In this document: in pieces, positions 39,269-51,391 of the stretch
Numbering within the stretch: position 1 is the stretch's first letter
Layout: the number at the start of each line of letters is the position of its first letter
NCBI RefSeq assembly: GCF_949987535.1
Contig: NW_026645841.1
Span: 1-64,000, forward strand
Length of the DNA stretch: 64,000 nt
DNA from: Balaenoptera acutorostrata
Taxonomy: Eukaryota > Chordata > Mammalia > Artiodactyla > Balaenopteridae
Direction: 5' to 3'
The notes under the pieces: model-generated
The model's input: the letters and a program-made list of their open reading frames with translations, nothing else
What the model was told of the DNA's origin: nothing
Databases searched by the model: none
Made by a program: the position numbers and the translations under genes

Positions 39269-39568
39269 GGCTTAGGGTACGGGTTCGGGGAGGGGTTCGG
39301 GTAGGGCGTAGGGTATGGGTTAGGGTTAGGGTTAGGGCTCGGTTTAGGTTACAGGTTAGGATTAGGGTACGCGTTAGTGTTAGGGTAGGGGTTAGGGTTA
39401 GTGTACGCGTTCGGGTGAGGGTAGTTATTAAACCTATCCCACTCTCTAGATACCCCTTAGCACGTACAGGAATATTATTGGGGGTCCAGCCATGGAGAAG
39501 AGTTTAGACACTAGGAGAAGATAAGGAACACTCCCATTATCACGAAATCACATTAGGATTCTCTATTT
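39166..39568 (+). repeat. 403-bp short-type unit lacking three hexamers
   Basis: Copy of the unit at 30762 at offset 8404, sharing the private AACACTCCCATT and TCTCTATTTAACC changes. It is the last short-type unit in the window. Confidence 0.9.
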
Positions 39569-41253
39569 AACCTGTTCCTTAAAACACTAGTGCTTAGGAA
39601 ATCTATTGGAGGCAGAAGCAGTCAAGGGTAGCTTAGGGTTAGGGTTAGGGTTAGGGTGAGGGTTAGGGTATGGCTTAGGGTACGGGTTCGGGGAGGGGTT
39701 CGGGTAGGGCGTAGGGTATGGGTTAGGGTTAGGGTTAGGGTTAGTGTTAGGGTTAGGGCTCGGTTTAGGGTACGGGTTAGGATTAGTGTACGCGTTAGTG
39801 TTAGGGTAGGTGTTAGGGTTAGGGTACGCGATAGGGTGAGGTTAGTTATTAAACCTATCCCACTCTCTAGATACCCCTTAGTACGTAAAGGAATATTATT
39901 TGGGGGTCCAGCCATGGAGAAGAGTTTAGACACTAGGAGAAGATAAGGAACACACCCATTATCAAGAAATCACATTAGGATTCTCTTTTTAACCTGTTCC
40001 TTAAAACACTAGTGCTTAGGAAATCTATTGGAGGCAGAAGCAGTCAAGGGTAGCTTAGGGTTAGGGTTTGGGTTAGGGTGAGGGTTAGGGTATGGCTTAG
40101 GGTACGGGTTCGGGGAGGGGTTCGGGTAGGGCGTAGGGTATGGGTTAGGGTTAGGGTTAGGGTTAGTGTTAGGGTTAGGGCTCGGTTTAGGGTACGGGTT
40201 AGGATTAGGGTACGCGTTAGGGTTAGGGTAGGGGTTAGGGTTAGGGTACGCGTTAGGGTGGGGGTAGTTATTAAACCTATCACACTCTCTAGATACCCCT
40301 TAGCACGTAAAGGACTATTATTTGGGGGTACAGCCATGGAGAAGAGGTTAGACACGAGGAGAAGATAAGGAACACACCCATTATCAAGAAATGACAATGT
40401 GATTCTCTTTTTAAACTGTTCCTTAAAACACTAGTGCTCAGGAAATCTATTGGAGGCTGAAGCAGTCAAGGGTAGCTTAGGGTTAGGGTTAGGGTTAGGG
40501 TGAGGGTTGGGGTACGGCTTAGGGTACGGGTTCGGGGAGGGGTTCGGGTAGGGCGTAGGGTATGGGTTAGGGTTAGGGTTAGGGCTAGTGTTAGGGTTAG
40601 GGCTCGGTTTAGGGTACGGGTTAGGATTAGGGTATGCGTTAGGGTTAGGGTAGGGGTTAGGGTTAGGATACGCGTTAGGGTGAGGGAAATTATTAAACCT
40701 ATCCCACTCTCTAGATACCCCTTAGCACATAAAGGAATATTATTTGGGGGTCCAGCCATGGAGAAGAATTTAGACAGGAGAAGATAAGGAACACAGCCAT
40801 TAACAAGAAATCACATTAGGATTCTCTTTTTAACCTGTTCCTTAAAACACTAGTGCTTAGGAAATCTATTGGAGGCAGAAGCAGTCAAGGGTAGCTTAGG
40901 GTTAGGGTTAGGGTTAGGGTGAGGGTTAGGGTACGGCTTAGGGTACGGGTTCGGGGAGGGGTTCGGGTAGGGCGTAGGGTATGGGTTAGGGTTAGGGTTA
41001 GGGCTAGTGTTAGGGTTAGGGCTCGGTTTAGGGTACGGGTTAGGATTAGGTTACGCGTTAGGGTTAGGGTAGGGGTTAGGGTTAGGGTACGCGTTAGGGT
41101 GAGGGTAGTTATTAAACCTATACCACTCTCTAGATACCCCTTAGCACGTAAAGGAATATTATTTGGGGGTCCAGCCATGGAGAAGAGTTTAGACACGAGG
41201 AGAAGATAAGGAACACACCCATTATCAAGAAATCACATTAGGATTCTCTTTTT

Positions 41254-41693
41254 AACCTGTTCCTTAAAACACTAGTGCTTAGGAAATCTATTGGAGGCAG
41301 AAGCCATCAAGGGTAGCTTAGGGTTAGGGTTAGGGTTAGGGTGAGGGTTAGGGTACGGTTTAGGGTACGGGTTCAGGGAGGGGTTCGGGTAGGGCGTAGG
41401 GTATGGGTTAGGGTTAGGATTAGAGTTAGTGTTAGGGTTAGAGTTAGTGTTAGGGTTAGGGCTCGGTTTAGGGTATGGGTTAGGATTAGGGTACGCGCTA
41501 GGGTTAGGGTAGCGGTTAGGGTTAGGGTTCGCGTTAGGGTGAGGGTAGTTATTAAACCTATCCCACTCTCTAGATACCCCTTAGCACGTATAGGAATATT
41601 ATTTGGGGGTCCAGCCATGGAGAAGAGTTAAGACACTAGGAGAAGATAAGGAACACACCCATTATCACGGAATCACATTAGGATTCTCTTTTT
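41254..41693 (+). repeat. 440-bp unit with an internal 18-bp duplication
   Basis: Copy of the 32850 unit at offset 8404, sharing GTTCGCGTTAGGG and GAGTTAAGACAC. Confidence 0.9.
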
Positions 41694-42537
41694 AACCTGT
41701 TCCTTAAAACACTAGTGCTTAGGAAATCTATTGGAGCCAGAAGCAGTCAAGGGTAGCTTAGGGTTAGGGTTAGGGTTAGGGTGAGGGCTAGGGTATGGCT
41801 TAGGGTACGGGTTCGGGGAGGGGTTCGGGTAGGGCGTAGGGTATGGGTTAGGGTTAGGGTTAGGGTTAGTGTTATGGTTAGGGCTCTGTTTAGGGTACGG
41901 GTTAGGATTAGGGAACGCGTTAGGGTTAGGGTAGGGGTTAGGGTTAGGGTACGTGTTAGGGTGAGGGTAGTTATTAAACCTATCACACTCTCTAGATACC
42001 CCTTAGCACATAAAGGAATATTATTTGGGGTTCCAGCCATGGAGAAGAGTTTAGACACGAGGAGAAGATAAGGAACACACCCATTATCAAGAAATCACAT
42101 TAGGATTCTCTTTTTAACCTGTTCCTTAAAACACTAGTGCTTAGGAAATCTATTGGAGGCAGAAGCAGTCAAGGGTAGCTTAGGGTTAGGGTTATGGTTA
42201 GGGTGTGGGTTAGGGTATGGCTTAGGGTACGGGTTCGGGGAGGGGTTCGGGTAGGGCGTAGGGTATGGGTTAGGGTTAGGGTTAGGGTTAGTGTTAGGGT
42301 TAGGGCTCGGTTTAGGGTACGGGTTAGGATTAGGGTACGCGTTAGGGTTAGGGTAGGGGTTAGGGTTAGGGTACGCGTTAGGGTGGGGGTAGTTATTAAA
42401 CCTATCACACTCTCTAGATACCCCTTAGCACATAAAGGAATATTATTTGGGGGTCCAGCCATGGAGAAGAGTTTAGACACTAGGAGAAGATAAGGAACAC
42501 ACCCATTATCACGAAATCACATTAGGATTCTCTTTTT

Positions 42538-42941
42538 AAACTGTTCCTTAAAACACTAGTGCTTAGGAAATCTATTGGAGGCAGAAGCCGTCAAGGGTAG
42601 CTTAGGGTTAGGGTTAGGGTTAGGGTGAGGGTTAGGGTACGGCTTAGGGTACGGGTTCGGGGAGGCGTTCGGGTAAGGCGTAGGGTATGGGTTAGGGTTA
42701 GGGTTAGGGCTCGGTTTAGGGTACGGGTTAGGATTAGGGTATGCGTTAGGGTTAGGGTAGGGGTTAGGGTTAGGATACGCGTTAGGGTGAGGGTAGTTAT
42801 TAAACCTATCCCACTCTCTAGATACCCCTTAGCACGTAAAGGAATATTATTTGGGGGTCCAGCCATGGAGAAGAGTTTAGACACGAGGAGAAGATAAGGA
42901 ACACACCCATTATCAAGAAATCACATTAGGATTCTCTTTTT
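42538..42941 (+). repeat. 404-bp unit lacking three hexamers, long-type background
   Basis: It lacks hexamers 19-21 like the 403-bp units, but carries the full ATTATTTGGGGG and the GGAGGCGTTCGGG variant. It recurs at 47176 and 52236. Confidence 0.9.
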
Positions 42942-43523
42942 AACCTGTTCCTTAAATCACTAGTGCTTAGGAAATCTATTGGAGGCAGAAGCCGTCAAGG
43001 GTAGCTTAGGGTTAGGGTTAGGGTTAGGGTGAGGGTTAGGGTAAGGCTTAGGGTACGGGTTCGGGGAGGGGTTCGTGTAGGGCGTAGGGTATGGGTTAGA
43101 GTTAGGGTTAGGGTTAGTGTTAGTGTTAGGGCTCGGTTTAGGGTACGGGTTAGGATTAGGGTACGCGTTAGTGTTAGGGTAGTGGTTAGGGTTAGGGTAC
43201 GCTTTAGGGTGAGGGTAGTTATTAAAAATATCCCACTCTCTAGATACCCCTTAGCACGTAAAGGAATATTATTTGGGCGTCCAGCCATGGAGAATGGTTT
43301 AGACACTTGGAGAAGATAAGGAACACACCCATTATCAAGAAATCACAATATGATTCTCTTTTTAAACTGTTCCTTAAAACACTAGTGGTTAGGAAATCTA
43401 TTGGAGGCAGAAGCAGTCAAGGGTAGCTTAGGGTTAGGGTTACGGTTAGGGTGAGATTAGGGTACGGCTTAGGGTAAGGGTTCGGGGAGGGGTTCGGGGA
43501 GGGCGTAGGGTATGGGTTAGGGT
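42680..43523 (+). repeat. Two-unit tandem duplication, copy 1 (844 bp)
   Basis: This copy covers the tail of the unit at 42538, all of the unit at 42942, and the head of the unit at 43364. It matches 43524-44367 with several differences, including the private AAAAATATCCC near 43224 and AGAATGG near 43291. Confidence 0.8.
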
Positions 43524-44367
43524 GTAGGGTATGGGTTAGGGTTAGGGTTAGGGCTCGGTTTAGGGTACGGGTTAGGATTAGGGTATGCGTTAGGGTTAGG
43601 GTAGGGGTTAGGGTTAGGATACGCGTTAGGGTGAGGGTAGTTATTAAACCTATCCCACTCTCTAGATACCCCTTAGCACGTAAAGGAATATTATTTGGGG
43701 GTCCAGCCATGGAGAAGAGTTTAGACACGAGGAGAAGATAAGGAACACACCCATTATCAAGAAATCACATTAGGATTCTCTTTTTAACCTGTTCCTTAAA
43801 TCACTAGTGCTTAGGAAATCTATTGGAGGCAGAAGCCGTCAAGGGTAGCTTAGGGTTAGGGTTAGGGTTAGGGTGAGGGTTAGGGTAAGGCTTAGGGTAC
43901 GGGTTCGGGGAGGGGTTCGTGTAGGGCGTAGGGTATGGGTTAGAGTTAGGGTTAGGGTTAGTGTTAGAGTTAGGGCTCGGTTTAGGGTACGGGTTAGGAT
44001 TAGGGTACGCGTTAGTGTTAGGGTAGGGGTTAGGGTTAGGGTACGCTTTAGGGTGAGGGTAGTTATTAAACCTATCCCACTCTCTAGATACCCCTTAGCA
44101 CGTAAAGGAATATTATTTGGGCGTCCAGCCATGGAGAAGGGTTTAGACACTAGGAGAAGATAAGGAACACACCCATTATCAAGAAATCACAATATGATTC
44201 TCTTTTTAAACTGTTCCTTAAAACACTAGTGGTTAGGAAATCTATTGGAGGCAGAAGCAGTCAAGGGTAGCTTAGGGTTAGGGTTAGGGTTAGGGTGAGA
44301 TTAGGGTACGGCTTAGGGTAAGGGTTCGGGGAGGGGTTCGGGGAGGGCGTAGGGTATGGGTTAGGGT
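43524..44367 (+). repeat. Two-unit tandem duplication, copy 2 (844 bp)
   Basis: Partner of 42680-43523. Its left junction joins TTAGGGT to GTAGGGTATGGG, leaving an 18-bp sequence twice (43505-43522 and 43524-43541) and shifting the hexamer phase by one base. Confidence 0.8.
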
Positions 44368-45449
44368 TAGATTTAGGGTTAGTGTTAGGGTTAGGGCTCG
44401 GTTTAGGGTACGGGTTAGGATTAGGGTACTCGTTAGGTTTAGGGTAGCGGTTAGGGTTAGGGTACGCATTAGGGTGAGGGTAGTTATTAAACCTATCACA
44501 CTCTCTAGATACCCCTTAGCACGTAAAGGAATATTATTTGGGGGACCAGCCATGGAGAAGAGTTTAGACACGAGGAGAAGATAAGGAACACACCCATTAT
44601 CACGAAATCACATTAGGATTCTCTTTTTAACCTGTTCCTTAAAACACTAGTGCTTAGGAAATCTATTGGAGGCAGAAGCAGTCAAGGGTAGCTTAGGGTT
44701 AGGGTTAGGGTTAGGGTGAGGGTTAGGGTACGGCTTAGGGTACGGGTTCGGGGAGGGGTTCGGGTAGGGCGTAGGGTATGGGTTAGGGTTAGGGTTAGGG
44801 CTTTTGTTAGGGTTAGGGCTCGGTTTAGGGTACGGGTTAGGATTAGGGTACGCGTTAGGGTTAGGGTAGGGGTTATGGTTAGGGTACGCGTTAGGGTGAG
44901 GGTAGTTATTAAACCTATCCCACTCTCTAGATACCCCTTAGCACGTAAAGGAATATTATTTGGGGGTCCAGCCATGGAGAAGAGTTTAGACACGAGGAGA
45001 AGATAAGGAACACACTCATTATCACGAAATCACATTAGGATTCTCTTTTTAACCTGTTCCTTAAAACAAGAGTGCTTAGGAAATCTATTGGAGGCAGAAG
45101 CCGTCAAGGGTAGCTTAGGGTTAGGGTTAGGGTTAGGGTGAGGGTTAGGGTACGGTTTAGGGTACGGGTTCAGGGAGGGGTTCGGGTAGGGCGTAGGGTA
45201 TGGGTTAGGGTTAGGGTTAGAGTTAGTGTTAGGGTTAGGGCTCGGTTTAGGGTACGGGTTAGGATTAGGGTACGCGCTAGGGTTAGGGTAGCGGTTAGGG
45301 TTAGGGTACGCGTTAGGGTGAGGGTAGTTAATAAACCTATCCCACTCTCTAGATACCCCTTAACACGTATGGGAATATTATTTGGGGGTCCAGCCATGGA
45401 GAAGAGTTTAGACACGCGGAGAAGATAAGGAACACACCCATTATCAAGA

Positions 45450-45464
45450 AATCACAATGTGATT
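45450..45464. repeat. Perfect 15-bp palindromic variant, distant copy
   Basis: Same palindrome, here linked to TTTTTAAACTG and on a GTATGGG background. Copies near 31.99 and 40.39 kb have one arm altered (AATGACAATGTGATT). A related AATCACAATATGATT, imperfect by one base, occurs near 18.11, 43.35, 44.19, 47.98, 50.52, 53.04, 58.53 and 61.11 kb. Confidence 0.88.
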
Positions 45465-45891
45465 CTCTTTTTAAACTGTTCCTTAAAACACTAGTGCTTA
45501 GGAAATCTATTGGAGGCAGAAGCAGTCAAGGGTAGCTTAGGGTTAGGGTTAGGGTTAGGGTGAGGGTTGGGGTACGGCTTAGGGTACGCGTTCGGGTAGG
45601 GGTTCGGGTAGGGCGTAGGGTATGGGTTAGGGTTAGGGTTAGGGCTAGTGTTAGGGTTAGGGCTCGGTTTAGGGTACGGGTTAGGATTAGGGTATGCGTT
45701 AGGGTTAGGGTAGGGGTTAGGGTTAGGATACGCGTTAGGGTGAGGGAAATTATTAAACCTATCCCACTCTCTAGATACCCCTTAGCACGTAAAGGAATAT
45801 TATTTGGGGGTCCAGCCATGGAGAAGAGTTTAGACACGAGAAGATAAGGAACACACCCATTATCAAGAAATCACATTAGGATTCTCTTTTT

Positions 45892-46331
45892 AACCTGTTC
45901 CTTAAAACACTAGTGCTTAGGAAATCTATTGGAGGCAGAAGCCGTCAAGGTTAGCTTAGGGTTAGGGTTAGGGTTAGGGTGAGGGTTAGGGTACGGTTTA
46001 GGGTACGGGTTCAGGGAGGGGTTCGGGTAGGGCGTAGGGTACGGTTTAGGGTTAGGGTTAGAGATAGTGTTAGGGTTAGAGTTAGTGTTAGGTTTAGGGC
46101 TCGGTTTAGGGTACGGGTTAGGTTTAGGGTACGCGCTAGGGTTAGTGTAGCGGTTAGGGTTAGGGTACGCGTTAGGGTGAGGGTAGTTATTAAACCTATC
46201 CCACTCTCTAGACACCCCTTAGCACGTATAGGAATATTATTTGGGGGTCCAGCCATGGAGAAGAGTTAAGACACTAGGAGAAGATAAGGAACACACCCAT
46301 TATCACGGAATCACATTAGGATTCTCTTTTT
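45892..46331 (+). repeat. 440-bp unit with an internal 18-bp duplication, diverged
   Basis: It carries the same three-hexamer gain, with TTAGAGATAGTG in the first copy and GGTTTAGGGCTCGG after the second. It also has AAGGTTAGC in place of AAGGGTAGC. Confidence 0.88.
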
Positions 46332-47175
46332 AACCTGTTCCTTAAAACACTAGTGCTTAGGAAATCTATTGGAGCCAGAAGCAGTCAAGGGTAGCTTAGG
46401 GTTAGGGTTAGGGTTAGGGTGAGGGCTAGGGTATGGCTTAGGGTACGGGTTCGGGGAGGGGTTCGGGTAGGGCGTAGGGTATGGGTTAGGGTTAGGGTTA
46501 GGGTTAGTGTTATGGTTAGGGCTCGGTTTAGGGTACGGGTTAGGATTAGGGAACGCGTTAGGGTTAGGGTAGGGGTTAGGGTTAGGGTACGTGTTAGGGT
46601 GAGGGTAGTTATTAAACCTATCACACTCTCTAGATACCCCTTAGCACATAAAGGAATATTATTTGGGGGTCCAGCCATGGAGAAGAGTTTAGACACGAGG
46701 AGAAGATAAGGAACACACCCATTATCAAGAAATCACATTAGGATTCTCTTTTTAACCTGTTCCTTAAAACACTAGTGCTTAGGAAATCTATTGGAGGCAG
46801 AAGCAGTCAAGGGTAGCTTAGGGTTAGGGTTAGGGTTAGGGTGTGGGTTAGGGTATGGCTTAGGGTACGGGTTCGGGGAGGGGTTCGGGTAGGGCGTAGG
46901 GTATGGGTTAGGGTTAGGGTTAGGGTTAGTGTTAGGGTTAAGGCTCGGTTTAGGGTACGGGTTAGGATTAGGGTACGCGTTAGGGTTAGGATAGGGGTTA
47001 GGGTTAGGGTACGCGTTAGGGTAGGGGTAGTTATTAAACCTATCACACTCTCTAGATACCCCTTAGCACGTAAAGGAACATTATTTGGGGGTCCAGCCTT
47101 GGAGAAGAGTTTAGACACTAGGAGAAGATAAGGAACACACCCATTATCACGAAATCACATTAGGATTCTCTTTTT

Positions 47176-47579
47176 AAACTGTTCCTTAAAACACTAGTGC
47201 TTAGGAAATCTATTGGAGACAGAAGCCGTCAAGGGTAGCTTAGGGTTAGGGTTATGGTTAGGGTGAGGGTTAGGGTACGGCTTAGTGTACGGGTTCGGGG
47301 AGGCGTTCGGGTAGGGCGTAGGGTATGGGTTAGGGTTAGGGTTAGGGCTCGGTTTAGGGTACGGGTTAGGATTAGGGTATGCGTTAGGGTTAGGGTAGGG
47401 GTTAGGGTTAGGATACGCGTTAGGGTGAGGGTAGTTATTAAACCTATCACACTCTCTAGATACCCCTTAGCACGTAAAGGAATATTATTTGGGGGTCCAG
47501 CCATGGAGAAGAGTTTAGACACGAGGAGAAGATAAGGAACACACCCATTATCAAGAAATCACATTAGGATTCTCTTTTT
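47176..47579 (+). repeat. 404-bp unit lacking three hexamers, long-type background
   Basis: Copy of the 42538 type at offset 4638, with TTATGGTTAGGG near its start and GGAGACAGAAG in its head. Confidence 0.9.
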
Positions 47580-49070
47580 AACCTGTTCCTTAAATCACTA
47601 GTGCTTAGGAAATCTATTGGAGGCAGAAGCCGTCAAGGGTAGCTTAGGGTTAGGGTTAGGGTTAGGGTGAGGGTTAGGGTAAGGCTTAGGGTACGGGTTC
47701 GGGGAGGGGTTCGTGTAGGGCGTAGGGTATGGGTTAGAGTTAGGGTTAGGGTTAGTGTTAGGGTTAGGGCTCGGTTTAGGGTACGGGTTAGGATTAGGGT
47801 ACGCGTTAGTGTTAGGGTAGGGGTTAGGGTTAGGGTACGCTTTAGGGTGAGGGTAGTTATTAAACCTATCCCACTCTCTAGATACCCCTTAGCACGTAAA
47901 GGAATATTATTTGGGCGTCCAGCCATGGAGAAGGGTTTAGACACTAGGAGAAGATAAGGAAAACACCCATTATCAAGAAATCACAATATGATTCTCTTTT
48001 TAAACTGTTCCTTAAAACACTAGTGGTTAGGAAATCTATTGGAGGCAGAAGCAGTCAAGGGTAGCTTAGGGTTAGGGTTAGGGTTAAGGTGAGATTAGGG
48101 TACGGCTTAGGGTAAGGGTTCGGGGAGGGGTTCGGGGAGGGCGTAGGGTATGGGTTAGGGTTAGATTTAGGGTTAGTGTTAGGGTTAGGGCTCGGTTTAG
48201 GGTACGGGTTAGGATTAGGGTACTCGTTAGGTTTAGGGTAGCGGTTAGGGTTAGGGTACGCGTTAGGGTGAGGGTAGTTATTAAACCTATCACACTCTCT
48301 AGATACCCCTTAGCACGTAAAGGAATATTATTTGGGGGTCCAGCCATGGAGAAGAGTTTAGACACGAGGAGAAGATAAGGAACACACCCATTATCACGAA
48401 ATCACATTAGGATTCTCTTTTTAACCTGTTCCTTAAAACACTAGTGCTTAGGAAATCTATTGGAGGCAGAAGCAGTCAAGGGTAGCTTAGGGTTAGGGTT
48501 AGGGTTAGGGTGAGGGTTAGGGTACGGCTTAGGGTACGGGTTCGGGGAGGGGTTCGGGTAGGGCGTAGGGTATGGGTTAGTGTTAGGGTTAGGGCTAGTG
48601 TTAGGGTTAGGGCTCGGTTTAGGGTACGGGTTAGGATTAGGGTACGCGTTAGGGTTAGGGTAGGGGTTAGGGTTAGGGTACGTGTTAGGGTGAGGGTAGT
48701 TATTAAACCTATCCCACTCTCTAGATACCCCTTAGCACGTAAAGGAATATTATTTGGGGGTCCAGCCATGGAGAAGAGTTTAGACACGAGGAGAAGATAA
48801 GGAACACACCCATTATCACGAAATCACATTAGGATTCTCTTTTTAACCTGTTCCTTAAAACACTAGTGCTTAGGAAATCTATTGGAGGCAGAAGCCGTCA
48901 AGGGTAGCTTAGGGTTAGGGTTAGGGTTAGGGTGAGGGTTAGGGTACGGTTTAGGGTACGGGTTCAGGGAGGGGTTCGGGTAGGGCGTAGGGTATGGGTT
49001 AGGGTTAGGGTTAGAGTTAGTGTTAGGGTTAGGGCTCGGTTTAGGGTACGGGTTAGGATTAGGGTACGCG

Positions 49071-50530
49071 TTAGTGTTAGGGTAGGTGTTAGGGTTAGGG
49101 TACGCGATAGGGTGAGGTTAGTTATTAAACCTATCCCACTCTCTAGATACCCCTTAGCACGTAAAGGAATATTATTTGGGGGTCCAGCCATGGAGAAGAG
49201 TTTAGACACGAGGAGAAGATAAGGAACACACCCATTATCAAGAAATCACATTAGGATTCTCTTTTTAACCTGTTCCTTAAATCACTAGTGCATAGGAAAT
49301 CTATTGGAGGCAGAAGCCGTCAAGGGTAGCTTAGGGTTAGGGTTAAGGTTAGGGTGAGGGTTAGGGTACGGTTTAGGGTACGGGTTCAGGGAGGGGTTCG
49401 GGTAGGGCGTAGGGTATGGGTTAGGGTTAGGGTTAGAGTTAGTGTTAGGGTTAGGGCTCGGTTTAGGGTATGGGTTAGGATTAGGGTACGCGTTAGGGTT
49501 AGGGTAGGGGTTAGGGTTAGGGTACGCGTTAGGGTGAGGGTAGTTATTAAACCTATCCCAGTCTCTAGATACCCCTTAGCACGTAAAGGAATATTATTTG
49601 GGGATCCAGCCATGGAGAAGAGTTTAGACACTAGGAGAAGATAAGGAACACACCCATTATCACGAAAACACATTAGGATTCTCTTTTTAACCTGTTCCTT
49701 AAAACACTAGTGCTTAGGAAATTTATTGGAGGCAGAAGCAGTCAAGGGTAGCTTAGGGTTAGTGTTAGGGTTAGGGTGAGGGCTAGGGTGTGGCTTAGGG
49801 TACGGGTTCGGGGAGGGGTTCGGGTAGGGCGTAGGGTATGGGTTAGGGTTAGGGTTAGGGTTAGTGTTATGGTTAGGGCTCGGTTTAGGGTACGGGTTAG
49901 GATTAGGGTACGCGTTAGTGTTAGGGTAGTGGTTAGGGTTAGGGTACGCTTTAGGGTGGGGGTAGTTATTAAACCTATCACACTCTCTAGATACCCCTTA
50001 GCACGTAAAGGAATATTATTTGGGGGTCCAGCCTTGGAGAAGAGTTTAGACACGAGGAGAATATAAGGAACACACCCATTATCAAGAAATCACATTAGGA
50101 TTCTCTTTTTAACCTGTTCCTTAAAACACTAGTGCTTAGGAAATCTATTGGAGGCAGAAGCAGTCAAGGGTAGCTTAGGGTTAGGGTTAGGGTTAGGGTG
50201 AGGGTTAGGGTAAGGCTTAGGGTACGGGTTCGGGGAGGGGTTCGTGTAGGGCGTAGGGTATGGGTTACAGTTAGGGTTAGGGTTAGTGTTAGGGTTAGGG
50301 CTCGGTTTAGGGTACGGGTTAGGATTAGGGTACGCGTTAGTGTTAGGGTAGGGGTTAGGGTTAGGGTACGCTTTAGGGTGAGGGTAGTTATTAAACCTAT
50401 CCCACTCTCTAGATACCCCTTAGCACGTAAAGGAATATTATTTGGGCGTCCAGCCATGGAGAAGGGTTTAGACACTAGGAGAAGATAAGGAACACACCCA
50501 TTATCAAGAAATCACAATATGATTCTCTTT
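49071..50530 (+). repeat. Three-unit segment repeated at offset 8013, copy 1
   Basis: Units 49267, 49689 and 50111 recur as 57280, 57702 and 58124. Shared rarities are GTGCATAGG, CCCAGTCTC, GGGGATCCAG, GAAAACACATT, AAATTTATTGG and GAATATAAGG. Differences such as GTGTGGC/GTATGGC near 49789/57802 and GGGCGTAGG/GGGCATAGG are scattered. Confidence 0.8.
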
Positions 50531-50951
50531 TTAAACTGTTCCTTAAAACACTAGTGCTTAGGAAATCTATTGGAGGCAGAAGCAGTCAAGGGTAGCTTAG
50601 GGTTAGGGTTAGGGTTAGGGTGAGGGTTGGGGTACGGCTTAGGGTACGCGTTCGGGTAGGGGTTCGGGTAGGGCGTAGGGTATGGGTTAGGGTTAGGGTT
50701 AGGGCTAGTGTTAGGGTTAGGGCTCGGTTTAGGGTACGGGTTAGGATTAGGGTATGCGTTAGGGTTAGGGTAGGGGTTAGGGTTAGGATACGCGTTAGGG
50801 TGAGGGAAATTATTAAACCTATCCCACTCTCTAGATACCCCTTAGCACGTAAAGGAATATTATTTGGGGGTCCAGCCATGGAGAAGAGTTTAGACACGAG
50901 AAGATAAGGAACACACCCATTATCAAGAAATCACATTAGGATTCTCTTTTT

Positions 50952-51391
50952 AACCTGTTCCTTAAAACACTAGTGCTTAGGAAATCTATTGGAGGCAGAA
51001 GCCGTCAAGGTTAGCTTAGGGTTAGGGTTAGGGTTAGGGTGAGGGTTAGGGTACGGTTTAGGGTACGGGTTCAGGGAGGGGTTCGGGTAGGGCGTAGGGT
51101 ACGGTTTAGGGTTAGGGTTAGAGATAGTGTTAGGGTTAGAGTTAGTGTTAGGTTTAGGGCTCGGTTTAGGGTACGGGTTAGGTTTAGGGTACGCGCTAGG
51201 GTTAGTGTAGCGGTTAGGGTTAGGGTACGCGTTAGGGTGAGGGTAGTTATTAAACCTATCCCACTCTCTAGATACCCCTTAGCACGTATAGGAATATTAT
51301 TTGGGGGTCCAGCCATGGAGAAGAGTTAAGACACTAGGAGAAGATAAGGAACACACCCATTATCACGGAATCACATTAGGATTCTCTTTTT
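50952..51391 (+). repeat. 440-bp unit with an internal 18-bp duplication, diverged
   Basis: Copy of the 45892 unit at offset 5060. It keeps GATACCCC where 45892 has GACACCCC. Confidence 0.88.

Larger units (their letters stand above)
38704..41913 (+). repeat. Outer higher-order copy A (offset 8404), copy 2
   Basis: Partner of 30300-33509. It begins within the unit tail after GAAGACAAGG and shares the rare AAATGACAATGTGATT and GGCTGAAGCAG variants with copy 1. Downstream of 41913 the sequence switches to a unit type also seen at 46332 and 51392. Confidence 0.88.
30343..42115 (+). repeat. Array domain IV: nested higher-order repeat, units 73-100
   Basis: Units start at 30343, 30762, 31165, 31587, 32009, 32428, 32850, 33290, 33712, 34134, 34543, 34965, 35387, 35809, 36228, 36650, 37072, 37481, 37903, 38325, 38747, 39166, 39569, 39991, 40413, 40832, 41254 and 41694. 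The order of unit variants reads A (30343-33289), B (33290-35808), first unit of A again (35809), B again from a hybrid unit at 36228, then A again (38747-41693). It is the most ordered part of the window. The last short-type unit of the window is at 39166. Confidence 0.9.
45460..49070 (+). repeat. Twelve-unit period (offset 5060), copy 1
   Basis: About 3.6 kb matches 50520-54130. The edges are CACAATGTGATT versus CACAATATGATT on the left and TACGCGTTAG versus TACGCGCTAG on the right (49071/54131). The shared series includes the 440-bp unit (45892/50952), the 404-bp unit (47176/52236) and the GTGAGATTAGGG unit (48002/53062). Scattered differences exist, such as GACACCCC/GATACCCC near 46211/51271. 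Confidence 0.87.
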
